From: Aquimarina sp. ERC-38
Lineage (GTDB): Bacteria > Bacteroidota > Bacteroidia > Flavobacteriales > Flavobacteriaceae
Assembly: GCF_026222555.1 (NCBI RefSeq)
Contig: NZ_CP098511.1
Coordinates: 3,763,501-3,827,500, forward strand
DNA length: 64,000 nucleotides
Direction of reading: 5' to 3'
The position numbers and the translations under genes were made by a program. Shown piece by piece: positions 52,806-64,000 of the stretch (positions within the stretch are counted from its first letter, which is position 1; each line of letters opens with the position of its first letter). Below the pieces are notes generated by a model. It saw only the letters and a program-made list of their open reading frames with translations. It was not told the DNA's origin and searched no databases.

Positions 52806-55070
52806 CTAAGTATTTTGTTTTTTAATTAAATTTAAAGCCGATCCTTCTTTAAACCATTCTATTTGCGAAGCATTGTACGTATGGTTTAACTTTATAGTGT
52901 CTTTAGTTCCGTCTTTATGTACGATTTCCAGAGTCAATGGTGTATCAGGTGCAAAATGTTCTAAGTCAATAAAATTAAAGGTATCATCCTCCTGAATCAG
53001 GTCATAATCTGCTTCGTTAGCAAAAGTTAACCCTAACATCCCCTGCTTTTTTAGGTTAGTTTCATGGATTCTAGCAAAAGATTTTACAATAACTGCCCTT
53101 ACTCCCAGGTGTCTTGGTTCCATGGCTGCATGTTCCCGAGAAGAACCTTCTCCGTAGTTATGGTCTCCCACCACAACAGTTGGAATATTTTTTGCTTTGT
53201 ATTGTCTTTGTACATCAGGTACACCGCCATACTCTCCGTCTAACTGATTTTTTACAAAATTGGTTTTCTTATTATACGCGTTAACCGCCCCAATCAGACA
53301 GTTATTAGATATATTATCTAAATGTCCCCGATAACGTAACCATGGACCTGCCATAGAAATATGATCAGTAGTACATTTACCGAAAGCTTTAATTAACAAC
53401 TTAGCCCCCATGATATTTTTACCATCCCAGGGTTCAAAAGGAGTTAATAACTCCAGTCTTTCGGAATCTTCTGCCACTTTAATTTGCACATGACTTCCAT
53501 CTTCCTCCGGGGCTAAGTACCCAGCATCTTCAACGTCAAAGCCTCTTGGTGGAAGTTCGATACCTTTGGGTTCGTCCAATTTAATTTCTACACCTTCTTC
53601 ATTTAATAAAGTGTCATTCATCGGGTCAAAATCCAGCCGACCGGAAATAGCGATAGCCGCTACCATTTCAGGAGAACCTACAAATGCATGGGTATTTGGG
53701 TTTCCGTCTGCTCTTTTAGAAAAGTTACGGTTAAAAGAATGTACAATTGTATTCTTCTCATCACCCTTTAAATCACTACGATCCCACTGACCGATACAAG
53801 GCCCGCAAGCATTTGTAAAAATAGTAGCACCTACATTTTCAAAAACTTCCAGAAGTCCATCACGCTCAGCAGTAAACCTGATTTGTTCGGATCCCGGATT
53901 AATACCAAAATCTGATTTAGGTTTTATCTTTTTAGCAACAGCTTGTTGTGCAATAGAAGCTGCCCTTGTTAAATCTTCATAAGAAGAATTGGTACAGGAA
54001 CCAATTAATCCCCAATCCACTTTAATAGGCCAATCGTTCTTTCTAGCTTTTTCACCTAATTCGCCTACCGGTGTAGCTAAATCCGGTGTAAAAGGACCAT
54101 TTAAATGAGGACGTAAGGTATCTAAGTCAATTTCTATTAACTGATCAAAATAATCTTCAGGATTTGCGTATACTTCTGGGTCAGCCGTCAGATGCTCTTT
54201 TACTTCATTAGCTGCATCTGCAACTTCAGCTCTACCCGTAGCTCGTAAATACCGATCCATAGACTCATCGTACCCGAAGGTTGAAGTCGTTGCACCAATT
54301 TCCGCACCCATATTACAAATGGTACCTTTACCTGTACAAGAAAGAGCTTTAGCCCCGGGACCAAAATACTCGACGATACATCCGGTACCTCCTTTTACTG
54401 TAAGAATACCAGCTACTTTTAAGATAACATCTTTTGCAGAGGTCCATCCGTTTAATTTACCAGTTAGTTTGACACCAATCAACTTAGGAAATTTAAGTTC
54501 CCAGGCCATACCTGCCATTACATCTACGGCATCAGCACCACCAACTCCAATCGCTACCATTCCTAAACCACCCGCATTCACCGTGTGAGAATCCGTACCA
54601 ATCATCATCCCGCCGGGAAAAGCGTAGTTTTCCAGAACTACCTGGTGAATAATACCCGCACCGGGTTTCCAGAATCCAATACCGTATTTATTAGAAACAG
54701 ATTCTAAAAAATCAAACACTTCTGAACTTGTAGAATTTGCAGATTTTAAATCCGGTTTTGCTCCTGATTTCGCCTGAATTAAATGATCACAATGTACCGT
54801 AGTCGGTACTGCTACTTTACTTTTTCCTGCCTGCATAAATTGCAATAGTGCCATTTGTGCGGTGGCATCCTGACACGCAATACGATCCGGAGCAAAATCC
54901 ACATAATCTTTTCCTCTGGTAAAAGCTTTGGATGCTTTACCATCCCAAAGATGTGTATATAAAATCTTTTCTGCCAACGTTAAAGGTTTACCGGTGATTT
55001 CACGCGCTGTATTAACACGTTCAGCTACCTGGCTGTACACCTTTTTAATCATATCTATGTCAAATGCCAT
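52806..55070 (-). CDS. acn: aconitate hydratase
   Basis: 754 residues, mitochondrial-type aconitase as usual in Bacteroidota. It interconverts citrate and isocitrate in the TCA cycle with a [4Fe-4S] cluster. Cluster cysteines lie in [12 protein letters not shown] and [11 protein letters not shown]. Substrate-loop motifs are [24 protein letters not shown] and [11 protein letters not shown] in the swivel domain. Monocistronic with a strong terminator; a possible -7 box TATTTTCG sits at 55102-55109. Confidence 0.97.
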   Translation of the reverse strand: MAFDIDMIKKVYSQVAERVNTAREITGKPLTLAEKILYTHLWDGKASKAFTRGKDYVDFAPDRIACQDATAQMALLQFMQAGKSKVAVPTTVHCDHLIQAKSGAKPDLKSANSTSSEVFDFLESVSNKYGIGFWKPGAGIIHQVVLENYAFPGGMMIGTDSHTVNAGGLGMVAIGVGGADAVDVMAGMAWELKFPKLIGVKLTGKLNGWTSAKDVILKVAGILTVKGGTGCIVEYFGPGAKALSCTGKGTICNMGAEIGATTSTFGYDESMDRYLRATGRAEVADAANEVKEHLTADPEVYANPEDYFDQLIEIDLDTLRPHLNGPFTPDLATPVGELGEKARKNDWPIKVDWGLIGSCTNSSYEDLTRAASIAQQAVAKKIKPKSDFGINPGSEQIRFTAERDGLLEVFENVGATIFTNACGPCIGQWDRSDLKGDEKNTIVHSFNRNFSKRADGNPNTHAFVGSPEMVAAIAISGRLDFDPMNDTLLNEEGVEIKLDEPKGIELPPRGFDVEDAGYLAPEEDGSHVQIKVAEDSERLELLTPFEPWDGKNIMGAKLLIKAFGKCTTDHISMAGPWLRYRGHLDNISNNCLIGAVNAYNKKTNFVKNQLDGEYGGVPDVQRQYKAKNIPTVVVGDHNYGEGSSREHAAMEPRHLGVRAVIVKSFARIHETNLKKQGMLGLTFANEADYDLIQEDDTFNFIDLEHFAPDTPLTLEIVHKDGTKDTIKLNHTYNASQIEWFKEGSALNLIKKQNT

Positions 55071-55505
55071 GTATTCTTATTTTTAAATATATAAAACGCG
55101 ACGAAAATACGAATTTTAAAGTATTTTTTTATAGGAATATTTTGTTTAGTGAATTTTTAGAAAATCTCAAAAAAAGTGATCGAATTTCAGAAATTTATAT
55201 CGAAAAACTACATTTCATCATCTTAATCTGCTGATAAATGTAATGAAGATGTTCTTATTTATATAATTTAAAATAGCTGTTACTGCTTAGAATGAACTTT
55301 ACTAATTTAATTCATTTCTGTTCATTTCCTTTTTTTACCATAATAGTTATCCAAAAGACAAAAGCATAAAACTTTATTTTCTTCTAAGAAGGTTATACCC
55401 TATTTAGCTTTACGTGACTGAAAAGAAATTGTATAAGGTAAAGTAGATCAAATTAGGAAGTACACGAAAGATGCGTTATTAAAAAGCTACATTATAAACT
55501 AGAAT
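55071..55505. other. gene-free gap between aconitase and moxR
   Basis: 435 bp of AT-rich sequence. Apart from the probable aconitase promoter near 55102-55109, no gene, repeat or hairpin of note was seen. Confidence 0.6.
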
Positions 55506-56462
55506 TTAAAACAAACTTTCAATAATTGCTTCGATACCCACTCCTTCAGCTTCGGCTTTATAATTCTTGATCATCCGGTGACGTAAAATTCCTTTAGCAA
55601 CAGCTTTTACATCTTCAATATCAGGAGAAAACTTTCCGTTTACTGCGGCATTGGCTTTGGCTGCCAGAATTAAATTCTGTGACGCCCTGGGACCTGCTCC
55701 CCAATCCACGTATTCCTTAACCAGATCAGGAATGGCATCAGACTGAGGCCTGGTTTTACCTACCATTCTAACCGCATATTCTATCACATTGTCTGCTACC
55801 GGAATACGTCGGATAAGATGTTGGTAATCCACTATTTCTTGTGCCGTAAACAAAGCATTTACTTTTTTTGTTACGTCCCCGGTCGTACTTTTTACTACCT
55901 GTACTTCTTCTTCAAACGTTGGGTATTGCAACTCAATGGCAAACATAAATCGATCCAACTGAGCTTCGGGTAAAGGATAGGTTCCTTCTTGTTCTATAGG
56001 GTTTTGGGTTGCTAATACGAAATAGGGCAACTCTAGTTTATAATGGTGACCAGCTACCGTAACCGCACGTTCCTGCATGGCTTCCAGAAGGGCAGCCTGG
56101 GTTTTAGGGGGTGTCCGGTTGATTTCATCTGCAAGGATAATATTTGCGAAAATAGGCCCTTTGATAAATTTAAAATGCCGGGTTTCGTCCAGTATTTCAC
56201 TTCCTAAAATATCACTGGGCATCAAATCGGGCGTAAACTGAATCCTTTTAAAATCCAAACCAAGAGCCTGGGCAATAGTGTTTACCATTAAGGTTTTAGC
56301 CAAACCCGGAACTCCAATCAACAAAGAATGACCTCCGGAAAAAACAGAAAGTAATATTTGATCAATTACTTTTTCCTGACCAATAATCACTTTAGCAATC
56401 TCTTTCTTAAGGTCGGTATGTTTTTGAACCAGTGTTTTTATCGCTGTAACGTCATCAGCCAT
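55506..56462 (-). CDS. MoxR-family AAA+ ATPase
   Basis: 318 residues. Walker A GVPGLAKT lies near 54-61, Walker B ILADEINRTPPKTQAALLEAMQE near 110, and the sensor motif LATQNPIEQEGTYPLPEAQLDRF near 150-170. MoxR ATPases act as chaperones for maturation of partner complexes, often with VWA-domain proteins. No VWA gene is in this window. Here it is the last gene of the folding-factor cluster, 1 bp after the SurA-like gene. Confidence 0.95.
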   Translation of the reverse strand: MADDVTAIKTLVQKHTDLKKEIAKVIIGQEKVIDQILLSVFSGGHSLLIGVPGLAKTLMVNTIAQALGLDFKRIQFTPDLMPSDILGSEILDETRHFKFIKGPIFANIILADEINRTPPKTQAALLEAMQERAVTVAGHHYKLELPYFVLATQNPIEQEGTYPLPEAQLDRFMFAIELQYPTFEEEVQVVKSTTGDVTKKVNALFTAQEIVDYQHLIRRIPVADNVIEYAVRMVGKTRPQSDAIPDLVKEYVDWGAGPRASQNLILAAKANAAVNGKFSPDIEDVKAVAKGILRHRMIKNYKAEAEGVGIEAIIESLF

Positions 56463-56463
56463 A

Positions 56464-58011
56464 TTAGTCTTCGGTTTTTAGCCAATTACCACTGTATTCA
56501 CATTCACGGTAATCACCATTAATTTTTATATACGTATCATTAATTTTTTCTTCCTGCCACTTACGGATCGCATCAATTTGTTTTTTACGTAATGCCAGTT
56601 CCTGTACCTTTAAATAATCCTTTGCATAATCTGCAATATGCTCATCAAAACGGTTTAATACGGTGATTAGTTTAAATTTAGGCTTCCCTTGCCGATCCTG
56701 GTCCGGAATTACCTTTGATACTTCATTCTCAGTAAGTTTTGAAACCTGATCGTATAAAATCGGATCAATTTTAGTCAGTTCAAAACGTGTATCTCCGGTA
56801 GTAGGGTTTAATAATTGACCCCCGTCTTCCCGGGTTTCTTTTTCATCACTAAACTTTCTTGCTGCTTCTTTAAACTTAATAGAACCGGCAATAATTGCCG
56901 TTCGGATGGAATCGACTAACTTTTTTGCTTCGTTTACACTGGAACGGGTAACCTCTGGTATTAATAAGATATGTCGAACGTCAATCTCCTCCCCTCTGAT
57001 ACGGTCTACTTTTACAATATGCCATCCAAAATCGGTTTGAAACGGTTCACTTACTTCTCCTTCCTGCAAACTAAAAGCAACATCTTTAAATTCTTTAGCA
57101 AAACCGGTCTGTCTGGTGATTGTATATTTACCTCCGGTTGACTTAGAACCCGGGTCTTGTGAATACAATACAGCTTTAGTAGCAAAACTACTTCCATTTT
57201 CTACGATATCTTCTCTGAATTCCCGTAAACGTTGTATGACTTTTTCTTCTTCTTCCTCCGGAACTTTTGGGTCGATCACAATTTGCGCCAACTCCAATTC
57301 GGTACCAAACAAAGGGCGTTCTTCTTCTGGTATTTTGTCATAAAAAGAACGTACTTCTTCAGGGGTTACTTCTACTTCTTCAATGATTTTAGACCGCATC
57401 TTTTCAGATAACCGATTTGATTTGTTAATATCAAACAATTCTTTACGGAACTCTTCTTCACTATCCTTTTTATAAAACTGTAAAATTTTCTGTATGGTTC
57501 CCAGTTCATTTTTCATATAAGCTAACTGCTGGTCTACCATCGCGTTAATTTCAGCATCGCTGATTTCAATACTATCCTGAACTGCATGATGGGCGTATAA
57601 TTTATTTTCAAATAAACTTCCGGCTAATTCACATTGGCCTACTTCGCTTGCGGATACGCCTTCGCTAACTAATTGTTGATAGGCAATAGCAACATCGCTA
57701 TCTAAAATAACATATTCCCCGATTACCGCAGCTACCCCGTCAATTTTTATACGATCCTGAGGGTTCAAACCAGATGTATTAGGAGAGGTACTAGTTTTTG
57801 TAGCAGATAAAGAATCAGTAATAGTCTCTCGGATTTGAGGAATTGCATTTACGACTAGGGTATCTACAATTTTTTCTTGTAGAACCTTAGTTTGTGCAGT
57901 ATCTTTAATTACTTGTCCAAAAAACAAGCCGGGTATGATAAAACAACCTATCCGGAAACCGCCTATAAAAAAATTAGTTAAAAACTTCAAATTGTTTATT
58001 TTCAATTGCAT
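56464..58011 (-). CDS. SurA-like parvulin peptidyl-prolyl isomerase
   Basis: 515 residues from ATG 58011 (MQLKINNLK); an alternative ATG at 58032 adds seven residues. A hydrophobic segment is followed by GLFFGQ as signal peptide. The SurA N-domain covers about 95-230 (RIKIDGVAAVIGEYVILDSDV). Two parvulin domains follow, the first near 240-345 and the second starting DVRHILLIPEV near 350. It assists outer-membrane protein folding in the periplasm. The start overlaps the upstream lipoprotein gene by 38 bp. Confidence 0.88.
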   Translation of the reverse strand: MQLKINNLKFLTNFFIGGFRIGCFIIPGLFFGQVIKDTAQTKVLQEKIVDTLVVNAIPQIRETITDSLSATKTSTSPNTSGLNPQDRIKIDGVAAVIGEYVILDSDVAIAYQQLVSEGVSASEVGQCELAGSLFENKLYAHHAVQDSIEISDAEINAMVDQQLAYMKNELGTIQKILQFYKKDSEEEFRKELFDINKSNRLSEKMRSKIIEEVEVTPEEVRSFYDKIPEEERPLFGTELELAQIVIDPKVPEEEEEKVIQRLREFREDIVENGSSFATKAVLYSQDPGSKSTGGKYTITRQTGFAKEFKDVAFSLQEGEVSEPFQTDFGWHIVKVDRIRGEEIDVRHILLIPEVTRSSVNEAKKLVDSIRTAIIAGSIKFKEAARKFSDEKETREDGGQLLNPTTGDTRFELTKIDPILYDQVSKLTENEVSKVIPDQDRQGKPKFKLITVLNRFDEHIADYAKDYLKVQELALRKKQIDAIRKWQEEKINDTYIKINGDYRECEYSGNWLKTED

Positions 58012-58828
58012 CTTTTGTAATATCCTTTTCAATTTTTTTTATCAAATCTTTTTTCCGGCTGCTCAGGATGATCTGTTTTATGGTAGGTGCTACGTAAGAC
58101 AAAGGGGCTTTCTGGTTTTTACGGAGTACCTCTTTAATCTTTATCATATAACTACCTAAAGAATCTTTACGTTGTATGTATGTATTCTCTCTAAGTATTT
58201 TATTCTTTTCTTCTTCTATTAACACCGGTATTAATGAAAAGACTCGGTCAATAGGAATCCAGATAGAATCTTCAAAAGAAAATTTTACAAATTCCAACTT
58301 TTTCCGAATTAAATCTTCTTGATCATCAGTATTAAAACGATCAAACATCGTTTGTGTGACAATCATATCATTATAACCCGGAGGCAAATGTAAGTAACGT
58401 AATTTTACTAACTCCTTATTGAGGTTGAAATTTTTCTGATTCTCCTGATAATACGAAGCAATTTCCTGATCGGACACCCGCATATTAATAGATTTGTCTA
58501 CAATTGCATTTTTATAGGCGGTTATCAATAAGGTATTTCGATAATCTTCTACCAGTTCTTCAAACTCCTGTATGGTAGTATCGTCCAGATTTTGTTTGGA
58601 TTGATCCAGGAATAGTTGTTGTGTTGCCCACTGTCTAATAAAGTTATTTACCTGAGCCAGGCTATCCTTTGCAGAACTATTCTCCGGAACAATATCTTTT
58701 AACGCCGACTTATACAGATAATTGGTATTAACCCTTGCTACTGGTACATCATTGATTACTTTTTCGTCAGAAGAACAACCTAAGGTAATTACTAAAAGAA
58801 TACTAAGTAAGTACGGAAGAATGTTCAT
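57974..58828 (-). CDS. SurA-N-like lipoprotein lacking a parvulin domain
   Basis: 284 residues with lipobox ITLGC (cysteine 18). The body resembles the chaperone part of SurA/PpiD (VARVNTNYLYKSALKDIVP, SDQEIASYYQENQKNFNL, KIKEVLRKNQKAPLSYVAPTIKQIILSSRKKDLIKKIEKD), but no parvulin active site is present. It is probably a membrane-tethered periplasmic chaperone. It starts directly after the stop of the PpiD-like gene. Confidence 0.78.
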   Translation of the reverse strand: MNILPYLLSILLVITLGCSSDEKVINDVPVARVNTNYLYKSALKDIVPENSSAKDSLAQVNNFIRQWATQQLFLDQSKQNLDDTTIQEFEELVEDYRNTLLITAYKNAIVDKSINMRVSDQEIASYYQENQKNFNLNKELVKLRYLHLPPGYNDMIVTQTMFDRFNTDDQEDLIRKKLEFVKFSFEDSIWIPIDRVFSLIPVLIEEEKNKILRENTYIQRKDSLGSYMIKIKEVLRKNQKAPLSYVAPTIKQIILSSRKKDLIKKIEKDITKDAIENKQFEVFN

Positions 58829-60787
58829 TTAAGAATTCAATTCTTTTTTAATGGCTTTTAACGTCCTTTTATTAACCTTAACTTCGTATTTCTCTCTTAG
58901 TTCCTGCATCCATTTTTTCTCAATTTCTTCCTGGTAATCACTGATTACTTTACCTTTTATTTCTTCAAAAGATTTAATTTTTTTGGGGTTAATTTTGATT
59001 ACTTTCAGTACTGTATACAGATCACCTTCATTGATACTCACTACCTCGTTTTCTTTACCGGTTAATTTCTTTGTTAGATTGGTATTACCTTCTTCTACCT
59101 CTTCTTCTAACCAGATTACATTTGCAGCCTTACCAGCTTCCGTTAGGTTTTTTTCAATAGCTTCTTTTGACAGACCTTGATTAAATAATTTTTCTACGTC
59201 TGCAATCACCTCCTGATCGGTAGAAGATGCTTTAACAATCTGATAGGACTTTTCTTTGACGTAAGCTTCTTTATTAGCCTCATAGAATTTTTGCAAGGCT
59301 ATGGAATCGGTTTTTGCGGCATTCCATACTTTGGTTTCCATAAGGTCAAAAAGTAGTAAACCGTCCCGGTATTCGACCAGCACCTTTGCAAAATCTTCAT
59401 TATCATTTTCCAGGTTCTCTTCGTGAAAAGAAAGCAATTCTTTAGTCTCATAGTTTTTATAACTATCTTCTATAAACGCCGCTACGTTTTGATACTGCCT
59501 GTTATTCGCCGCAGTTTCTTGAATATATTTAGCAAAATCTCCGTAGCTATATTTTTTAGTTTTTAAAGAGAAAATAGTTTTCTGCATAGCGGTATCCGTA
59601 CTATCCGGTTGCCAGTTACCATCAAAAACGGTAACAGGTACGTTATTTTTAAAGTATTCAACAGCTTCTTTATTAGAAACCAGATTATACTTTTTCTTTA
59701 ATTTATTCGTAAATGAATTGGTTATAATTTGCGACCTGCTATCTCTCTTAATTTTTTGGGTCAATTCTCCCTTTAACTTATCATATTCTTCTAACGGATT
59801 TTTTTCTATCAGTTTTATAATATGCCATCCGTAGTCCGTTTTTACAGGTTCGGAAATTTCTCCGGGAGTTTGAAGGGCAAAAGCCTTTTTCTCAAATTCC
59901 GGCGCATTTAATACCCCTTGTCCGAATTTATTCATTTTACCTCCGTTTACTGCAGTATTTTTATCATCACTGTATTCCTTTGCCAGTGCTTCAAAAGAAG
60001 CTCCCTGATCCAATTGTTTTTTAATGTCTTTTATCCGGGTATGCGCTTCCTCTTCTTTTACTTCGGGCGTGGTAGCAATCATGATATGAGCCACCGTTAC
60101 TTCACCTAACGAGGCTTCTTTATCATTTACTTTTAAAATGTGATAACCAAATCGTGTACGAAACGGCATAGAAACTTCACCAACTTCGGTGCTAAACGCT
60201 GCATCTTCAAACGGATAGACCATTCTAAAAGCAGAAAACCAACCTAAATCGCCTCCATTATCTTTGGCTGAGGGATCTTCACTGTTCCTTTTTGCTATTT
60301 CATTAAAATTTCCTCCGTTAACAATACTATCTCTTATTTTTGAAATTTTATTGTAAATTTCCAATGTATCTTTTGGTGCGGCATTTGGGGTGACCTGTAG
60401 TAATATATGACTGGCATTAACCCGTTTTTTCATACGGTCATACGCTTCTTTTACCAATTGTTCTGAAACTTCGTTATCTGTTAAATACCCGGAAGCTAAT
60501 TGTTTTTTATAGCCTTCAAACTCTTTGATATATTTTTCGTTCTTATCAAGTTCTAAAGCTAATGCCTCATTAAGTTTCAATTTATAATCTACAAAAAGAT
60601 TGAGATACTGATCAATATCTTTTTGAGATTCGTCTTTGACCAGATCAATATTTTTTAAATAAACCCTTTTAAACTCTGAAGTGTAAACGGGTTGACCATT
60701 AATATTTAATAGTACTGCATCTTTTTTTTGCGCTGAAACAACGATGGTTGCCGCTGAAAATAAAAAGATAAATAATGTCTTATGCAT
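58829..60787 (-). CDS. PpiD/SurA-like isomerase with two parvulin domains
   Basis: 652 residues with a signal peptide ending VVSAQ (about 20). The N-terminal chaperone helices run to about 120. Parvulin domain 1 has NASHILLQV (H127) and DLGWFSAFRMVYPFEDAAF. Parvulin domain 2 has VTVAHIMIAT and GKMNKFGQGVLNAPEFEKKAF. A long C-terminal helical region follows. First gene of a four-gene minus-strand operon with two further chaperones and MoxR, all tightly spaced. Role: folding of secreted and outer-membrane proteins. Confidence 0.9.
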   Translation of the reverse strand: MHKTLFIFLFSAATIVVSAQKKDAVLLNINGQPVYTSEFKRVYLKNIDLVKDESQKDIDQYLNLFVDYKLKLNEALALELDKNEKYIKEFEGYKKQLASGYLTDNEVSEQLVKEAYDRMKKRVNASHILLQVTPNAAPKDTLEIYNKISKIRDSIVNGGNFNEIAKRNSEDPSAKDNGGDLGWFSAFRMVYPFEDAAFSTEVGEVSMPFRTRFGYHILKVNDKEASLGEVTVAHIMIATTPEVKEEEAHTRIKDIKKQLDQGASFEALAKEYSDDKNTAVNGGKMNKFGQGVLNAPEFEKKAFALQTPGEISEPVKTDYGWHIIKLIEKNPLEEYDKLKGELTQKIKRDSRSQIITNSFTNKLKKKYNLVSNKEAVEYFKNNVPVTVFDGNWQPDSTDTAMQKTIFSLKTKKYSYGDFAKYIQETAANNRQYQNVAAFIEDSYKNYETKELLSFHEENLENDNEDFAKVLVEYRDGLLLFDLMETKVWNAAKTDSIALQKFYEANKEAYVKEKSYQIVKASSTDQEVIADVEKLFNQGLSKEAIEKNLTEAGKAANVIWLEEEVEEGNTNLTKKLTGKENEVVSINEGDLYTVLKVIKINPKKIKSFEEIKGKVISDYQEEIEKKWMQELREKYEVKVNKRTLKAIKKELNS

Positions 60788-60938
60788 TTGTGTTGTATTT
60801 AGTTTGCCTTATTCCGACAAAAATAACAATAAATTAATGTCTTACAAATAATAGCAGAAATGTGAAAAGCTTTTATTTTAGTATATAGGTTTGTAAAATA
60901 CGCTTTATTAGGCTTCAACTTTTAAAAATTTAATAATA

Positions 60939-61178
60939 ATGAAAAGAATTAAAATGATTTGGGATTTTAGAGGTCCTACAGCTAAGCAAATAGCAAATCA
61001 TCATGTTATTCATCTAAAAGATTACGTACAAACACATAAATTATCGAATACTCTGGCAGATTTTACTGAAGTCAACGAGATGTATACGATGGCTTACCTG
61101 GTAGTTGATGAATCGGATATGCTGATTACCCGAAATCAGTTAAAACCGCATCGCGGACAATTATATATAGATAACTAG
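60939..61178 (+). CDS. small protein of unknown function
   Basis: 79 residues, cytoplasmic with no signal peptide. It starts MKRIKMIWDFRGPTAKQIANHHVIHLKDY and contains MYTMAYLVVDESDM and a C-terminal LKPHRGQLYIDN. The sequence looks protein-like, and short proteins of this type are conserved in flavobacteria (from memory). No function is known. It is divergent from the folding operon. Confidence 0.7.
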   Translation: MKRIKMIWDFRGPTAKQIANHHVIHLKDYVQTHKLSNTLADFTEVNEMYTMAYLVVDESDMLITRNQLKPHRGQLYIDN

Positions 61179-61280
61179 TAATAGCAACAGGTTTATATAG
61201 TTAAATCAACATAAAATAACATGAATCTTCATATAAGAACCTGATTTTCGGATTGATAGTTACTTTTATTTTTAAAATAC

Positions 61281-61288
61281 TATCTTCG
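61281..61288 (+). promoter_or_regulatory. candidate -7 box (TATCTTCG) of ompH
   Basis: TATCTTCG fits the flavobacterial TAnnTTCG form and lies 30 bp before the ompH ATG. A TTG occurs about 25 bases upstream. Confidence 0.4.
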
Positions 61289-61317
61289 CAGCAATTTTCA
61301 AAAAAAATTTTATTAAA

Positions 61318-61860
61318 ATGAAAAACGTACTTACTATTGCGTGGTTTACCTTATTTTCTACAGCTGTTCTTATGGGACAATCAAAAGTAGGAACCATTGA
61401 TACGGAATATATTTTATCCCAAATGCCGGAATTAACAAAAGTTCAGGAAGATTTAAAAACCTACAATACAAAACTAGAAGCAGAACTCAAGGAAAAAGTG
61501 GAAGTTTACCAGGCAAAAGTAGCTGCTTATCAAAAAGAAGTGGCCACCTTAACCGATCCCATGAAAAAGACAAAACAAGACGAAATTATCAAATTAGAAA
61601 ATGATATTACTAAGTTTCGTAATAACGGAACACAATTAGTACAGATAGAACAAGACCGTTTGTTACAACCCTTATATCAAAAAATCGGTAAGACACTAGA
61701 AGAAATTGCTAAAGCAGAAAAATATACCCAGGTATTTACCATTTCTACTAGCGGACTTGCTTATCTGGATCCGAAATTTGATGTTACTCAATCTGTAATC
61801 AAAAAGTTAGGTATTGTGGTAAAAACACCTGCTACCAATACTCCCAGTGCTAAAAAATAG
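61318..61860 (+). CDS. OmpH/Skp-family periplasmic chaperone
   Basis: 180 residues with a signal peptide ending LMGQS (about 22). It then has SKVGTIDTEYILSQMPE, a long charged coiled coil (about 45-110) and a conserved end region (LLQPLYQKIGKTLEEIAKAEKYTQVF). Skp forms a trimer that holds unfolded outer-membrane proteins, matching the nearby SurA/PpiD cluster. Convergent with guaB. Confidence 0.92.
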   Translation: MKNVLTIAWFTLFSTAVLMGQSKVGTIDTEYILSQMPELTKVQEDLKTYNTKLEAELKEKVEVYQAKVAAYQKEVATLTDPMKKTKQDEIIKLENDITKFRNNGTQLVQIEQDRLLQPLYQKIGKTLEEIAKAEKYTQVFTISTSGLAYLDPKFDVTQSVIKKLGIVVKTPATNTPSAKK

Positions 61861-61880
61861 AAATATTAATAAAAAGTATA

Positions 61881-63481
<1,601 letters not shown>

Positions 63482-63523
63482 TTACCTTAAATTAAAAATA
63501 ATTGCTATTTAAAAATAGTCAGA

Positions 63524-64000
63524 TTATGCCGCTTCTTCAAAAGCAATATAATTTACTAACTTGCCATTCGTACTAAATACCGGAAATCCTTGAATCTTAC
63601 AGATATACGTAGAATTATCTTTTCTGTAATTTAAAACGGAAACTTCAAAAGGTAATGCTTCCTTCACCGCTTTACCCACTTTAGTAGTAGTTAGTTTACA
63701 GGTATCCCGGCCCTGAAACATTTTAGGCGATTTTCCAATAACTTCCTGAGGAATATATCCATTCATTCGTTTTATATTATGAGAAGCATATACAATTTCT
63801 AAAGTAGGTGTAGTTACTACTACTACTTTATGATTCACCACCATTTCTTTAACGTAGTCTTCATTAAAATTCCATTTAACCGAAATCTTATTAAGCTGGT
63901 CAATATCGTTTTTAAAATTAATAACGCTTTCAAAATACTCACTATAAAATTCCCAGGAGTTTAAAGGTAAAATACTATTAAAACTACTTTTGTAATAATT
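63524..64000 (-). CDS. PAS-domain protein, 5' end outside window
   Basis: The frame is open to the window edge (159 codons visible), so the internal ATG at 63844 is not the real start. A PAS domain occupies the last 100 residues: VVVVTTPTLEIVYASHNIKRMNGYIP, VIGKSPKMFQGRDT (the FQG motif seen in LOV/PAS domains), YRKDNSTYICKIQGFPVFSTNGKLVNYIAFEEA. No output domain follows. The LOV-type cysteine region (NCRFLQ) is replaced by KMFQG, so flavin photochemistry is unlikely. Upstream domains are unknown. Confidence 0.8.
   Translation of the reverse strand, partial: NYYKSSFNSILPLNSWEFYSEYFESVINFKNDIDQLNKISVKWNFNEDYVKEMVVNHKVVVVTTPTLEIVYASHNIKRMNGYIPQEVIGKSPKMFQGRDTCKLTTTKVGKAVKEALPFEVSVLNYRKDNSTYICKIQGFPVFSTNGKLVNYIAFEEAA

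Overview
The window looks like chromosomal DNA of a marine member of the Flavobacteriia (Bacteroidota). The sequence is AT-rich. Candidate promoters have the Bacteroidota form (TAnnTTTG or TAnnTTCG at -7). Two secreted enzymes end in a type IX secretion (Por) sorting domain, and a gliding-motility lipoprotein (GldI) is present. Two tandem family-GH86 agarase/porphyranase genes suggest a red-algal-polysaccharide degrader. The species cannot be named from the sequence alone.

Region 1 (1-8.5 kb): a subclass-B1 metallo-beta-lactamase, a decayed DUF1330-like gene, then two near-identical 807-residue GH86 enzymes in tandem. Each GH86 gene has its own 0.8 kb AT-rich leader and terminator. Both leaders contain a 24-codon open frame at about the same distance from the enzyme gene.

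Region 2 (8.5-22.6 kb): an accessory island ending next to the 3' end of a tRNA-Pro(GGG) gene. Most genes are on the minus strand and unrelated: a VOC protein without a visible start codon, an AraC regulator, a DUF6624-like lipoprotein, a MORN-repeat protein, an IS30-interrupted membrane protein, a DinB-fold protein and an HExxH metallopeptidase. Six copies of a GC-rich, highly foldable 190-207 bp repeat all lie in one orientation, just upstream of the start codon of a different gene. The layout resembles a cassette array, but no integrase is visible. An ORF-less group II intron abuts one copy. An IS1182 and two inverted IS30 copies (one dead) complete the island.

Region 3 (22.6-35 kb): core genes. 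These are trxA-cbpM-cbpA, a fasciclin protein, anmK, udk-ftsB-mutA (mutB is missing), ndk, a PhoD-like phosphatase, and nrnA-gldI-PPIase. A second repeat family, a 210-217 bp MITE with TTAGTGTCYGG ends, is scattered through 24-50 kb.

Region 4 (35-37.2 kb): a small probable defence module. It contains a DUF3800 protein and a Shedu-type (DUF4263) nuclease carrying an N-terminal receiver-like domain, separated by a bulged hairpin.

Region 5 (37.4-64 kb): pepD, DUF3810, GNAT, a membrane protein plus APH-fold kinase pair, a DinB/DUF1572 pseudogene, uvrB, an RsbQ-like hydrolase lacking its nucleophile serine beside a histidine kinase, an IS110 with a candidate bridge RNA, an oxidoreductase, a four-repeat lipoprotein, a Crp/Fnr regulator, aconitase, and an outer-membrane folding operon (PpiD/SurA-like proteins plus MoxR). 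OmpH/Skp, guaB and a PAS protein cut by the window edge close the region.

The least explained structures are the GC-rich cassette-like repeats with the adjacent ORF-less intron, and the receiver-Shedu/DUF3800 pair.
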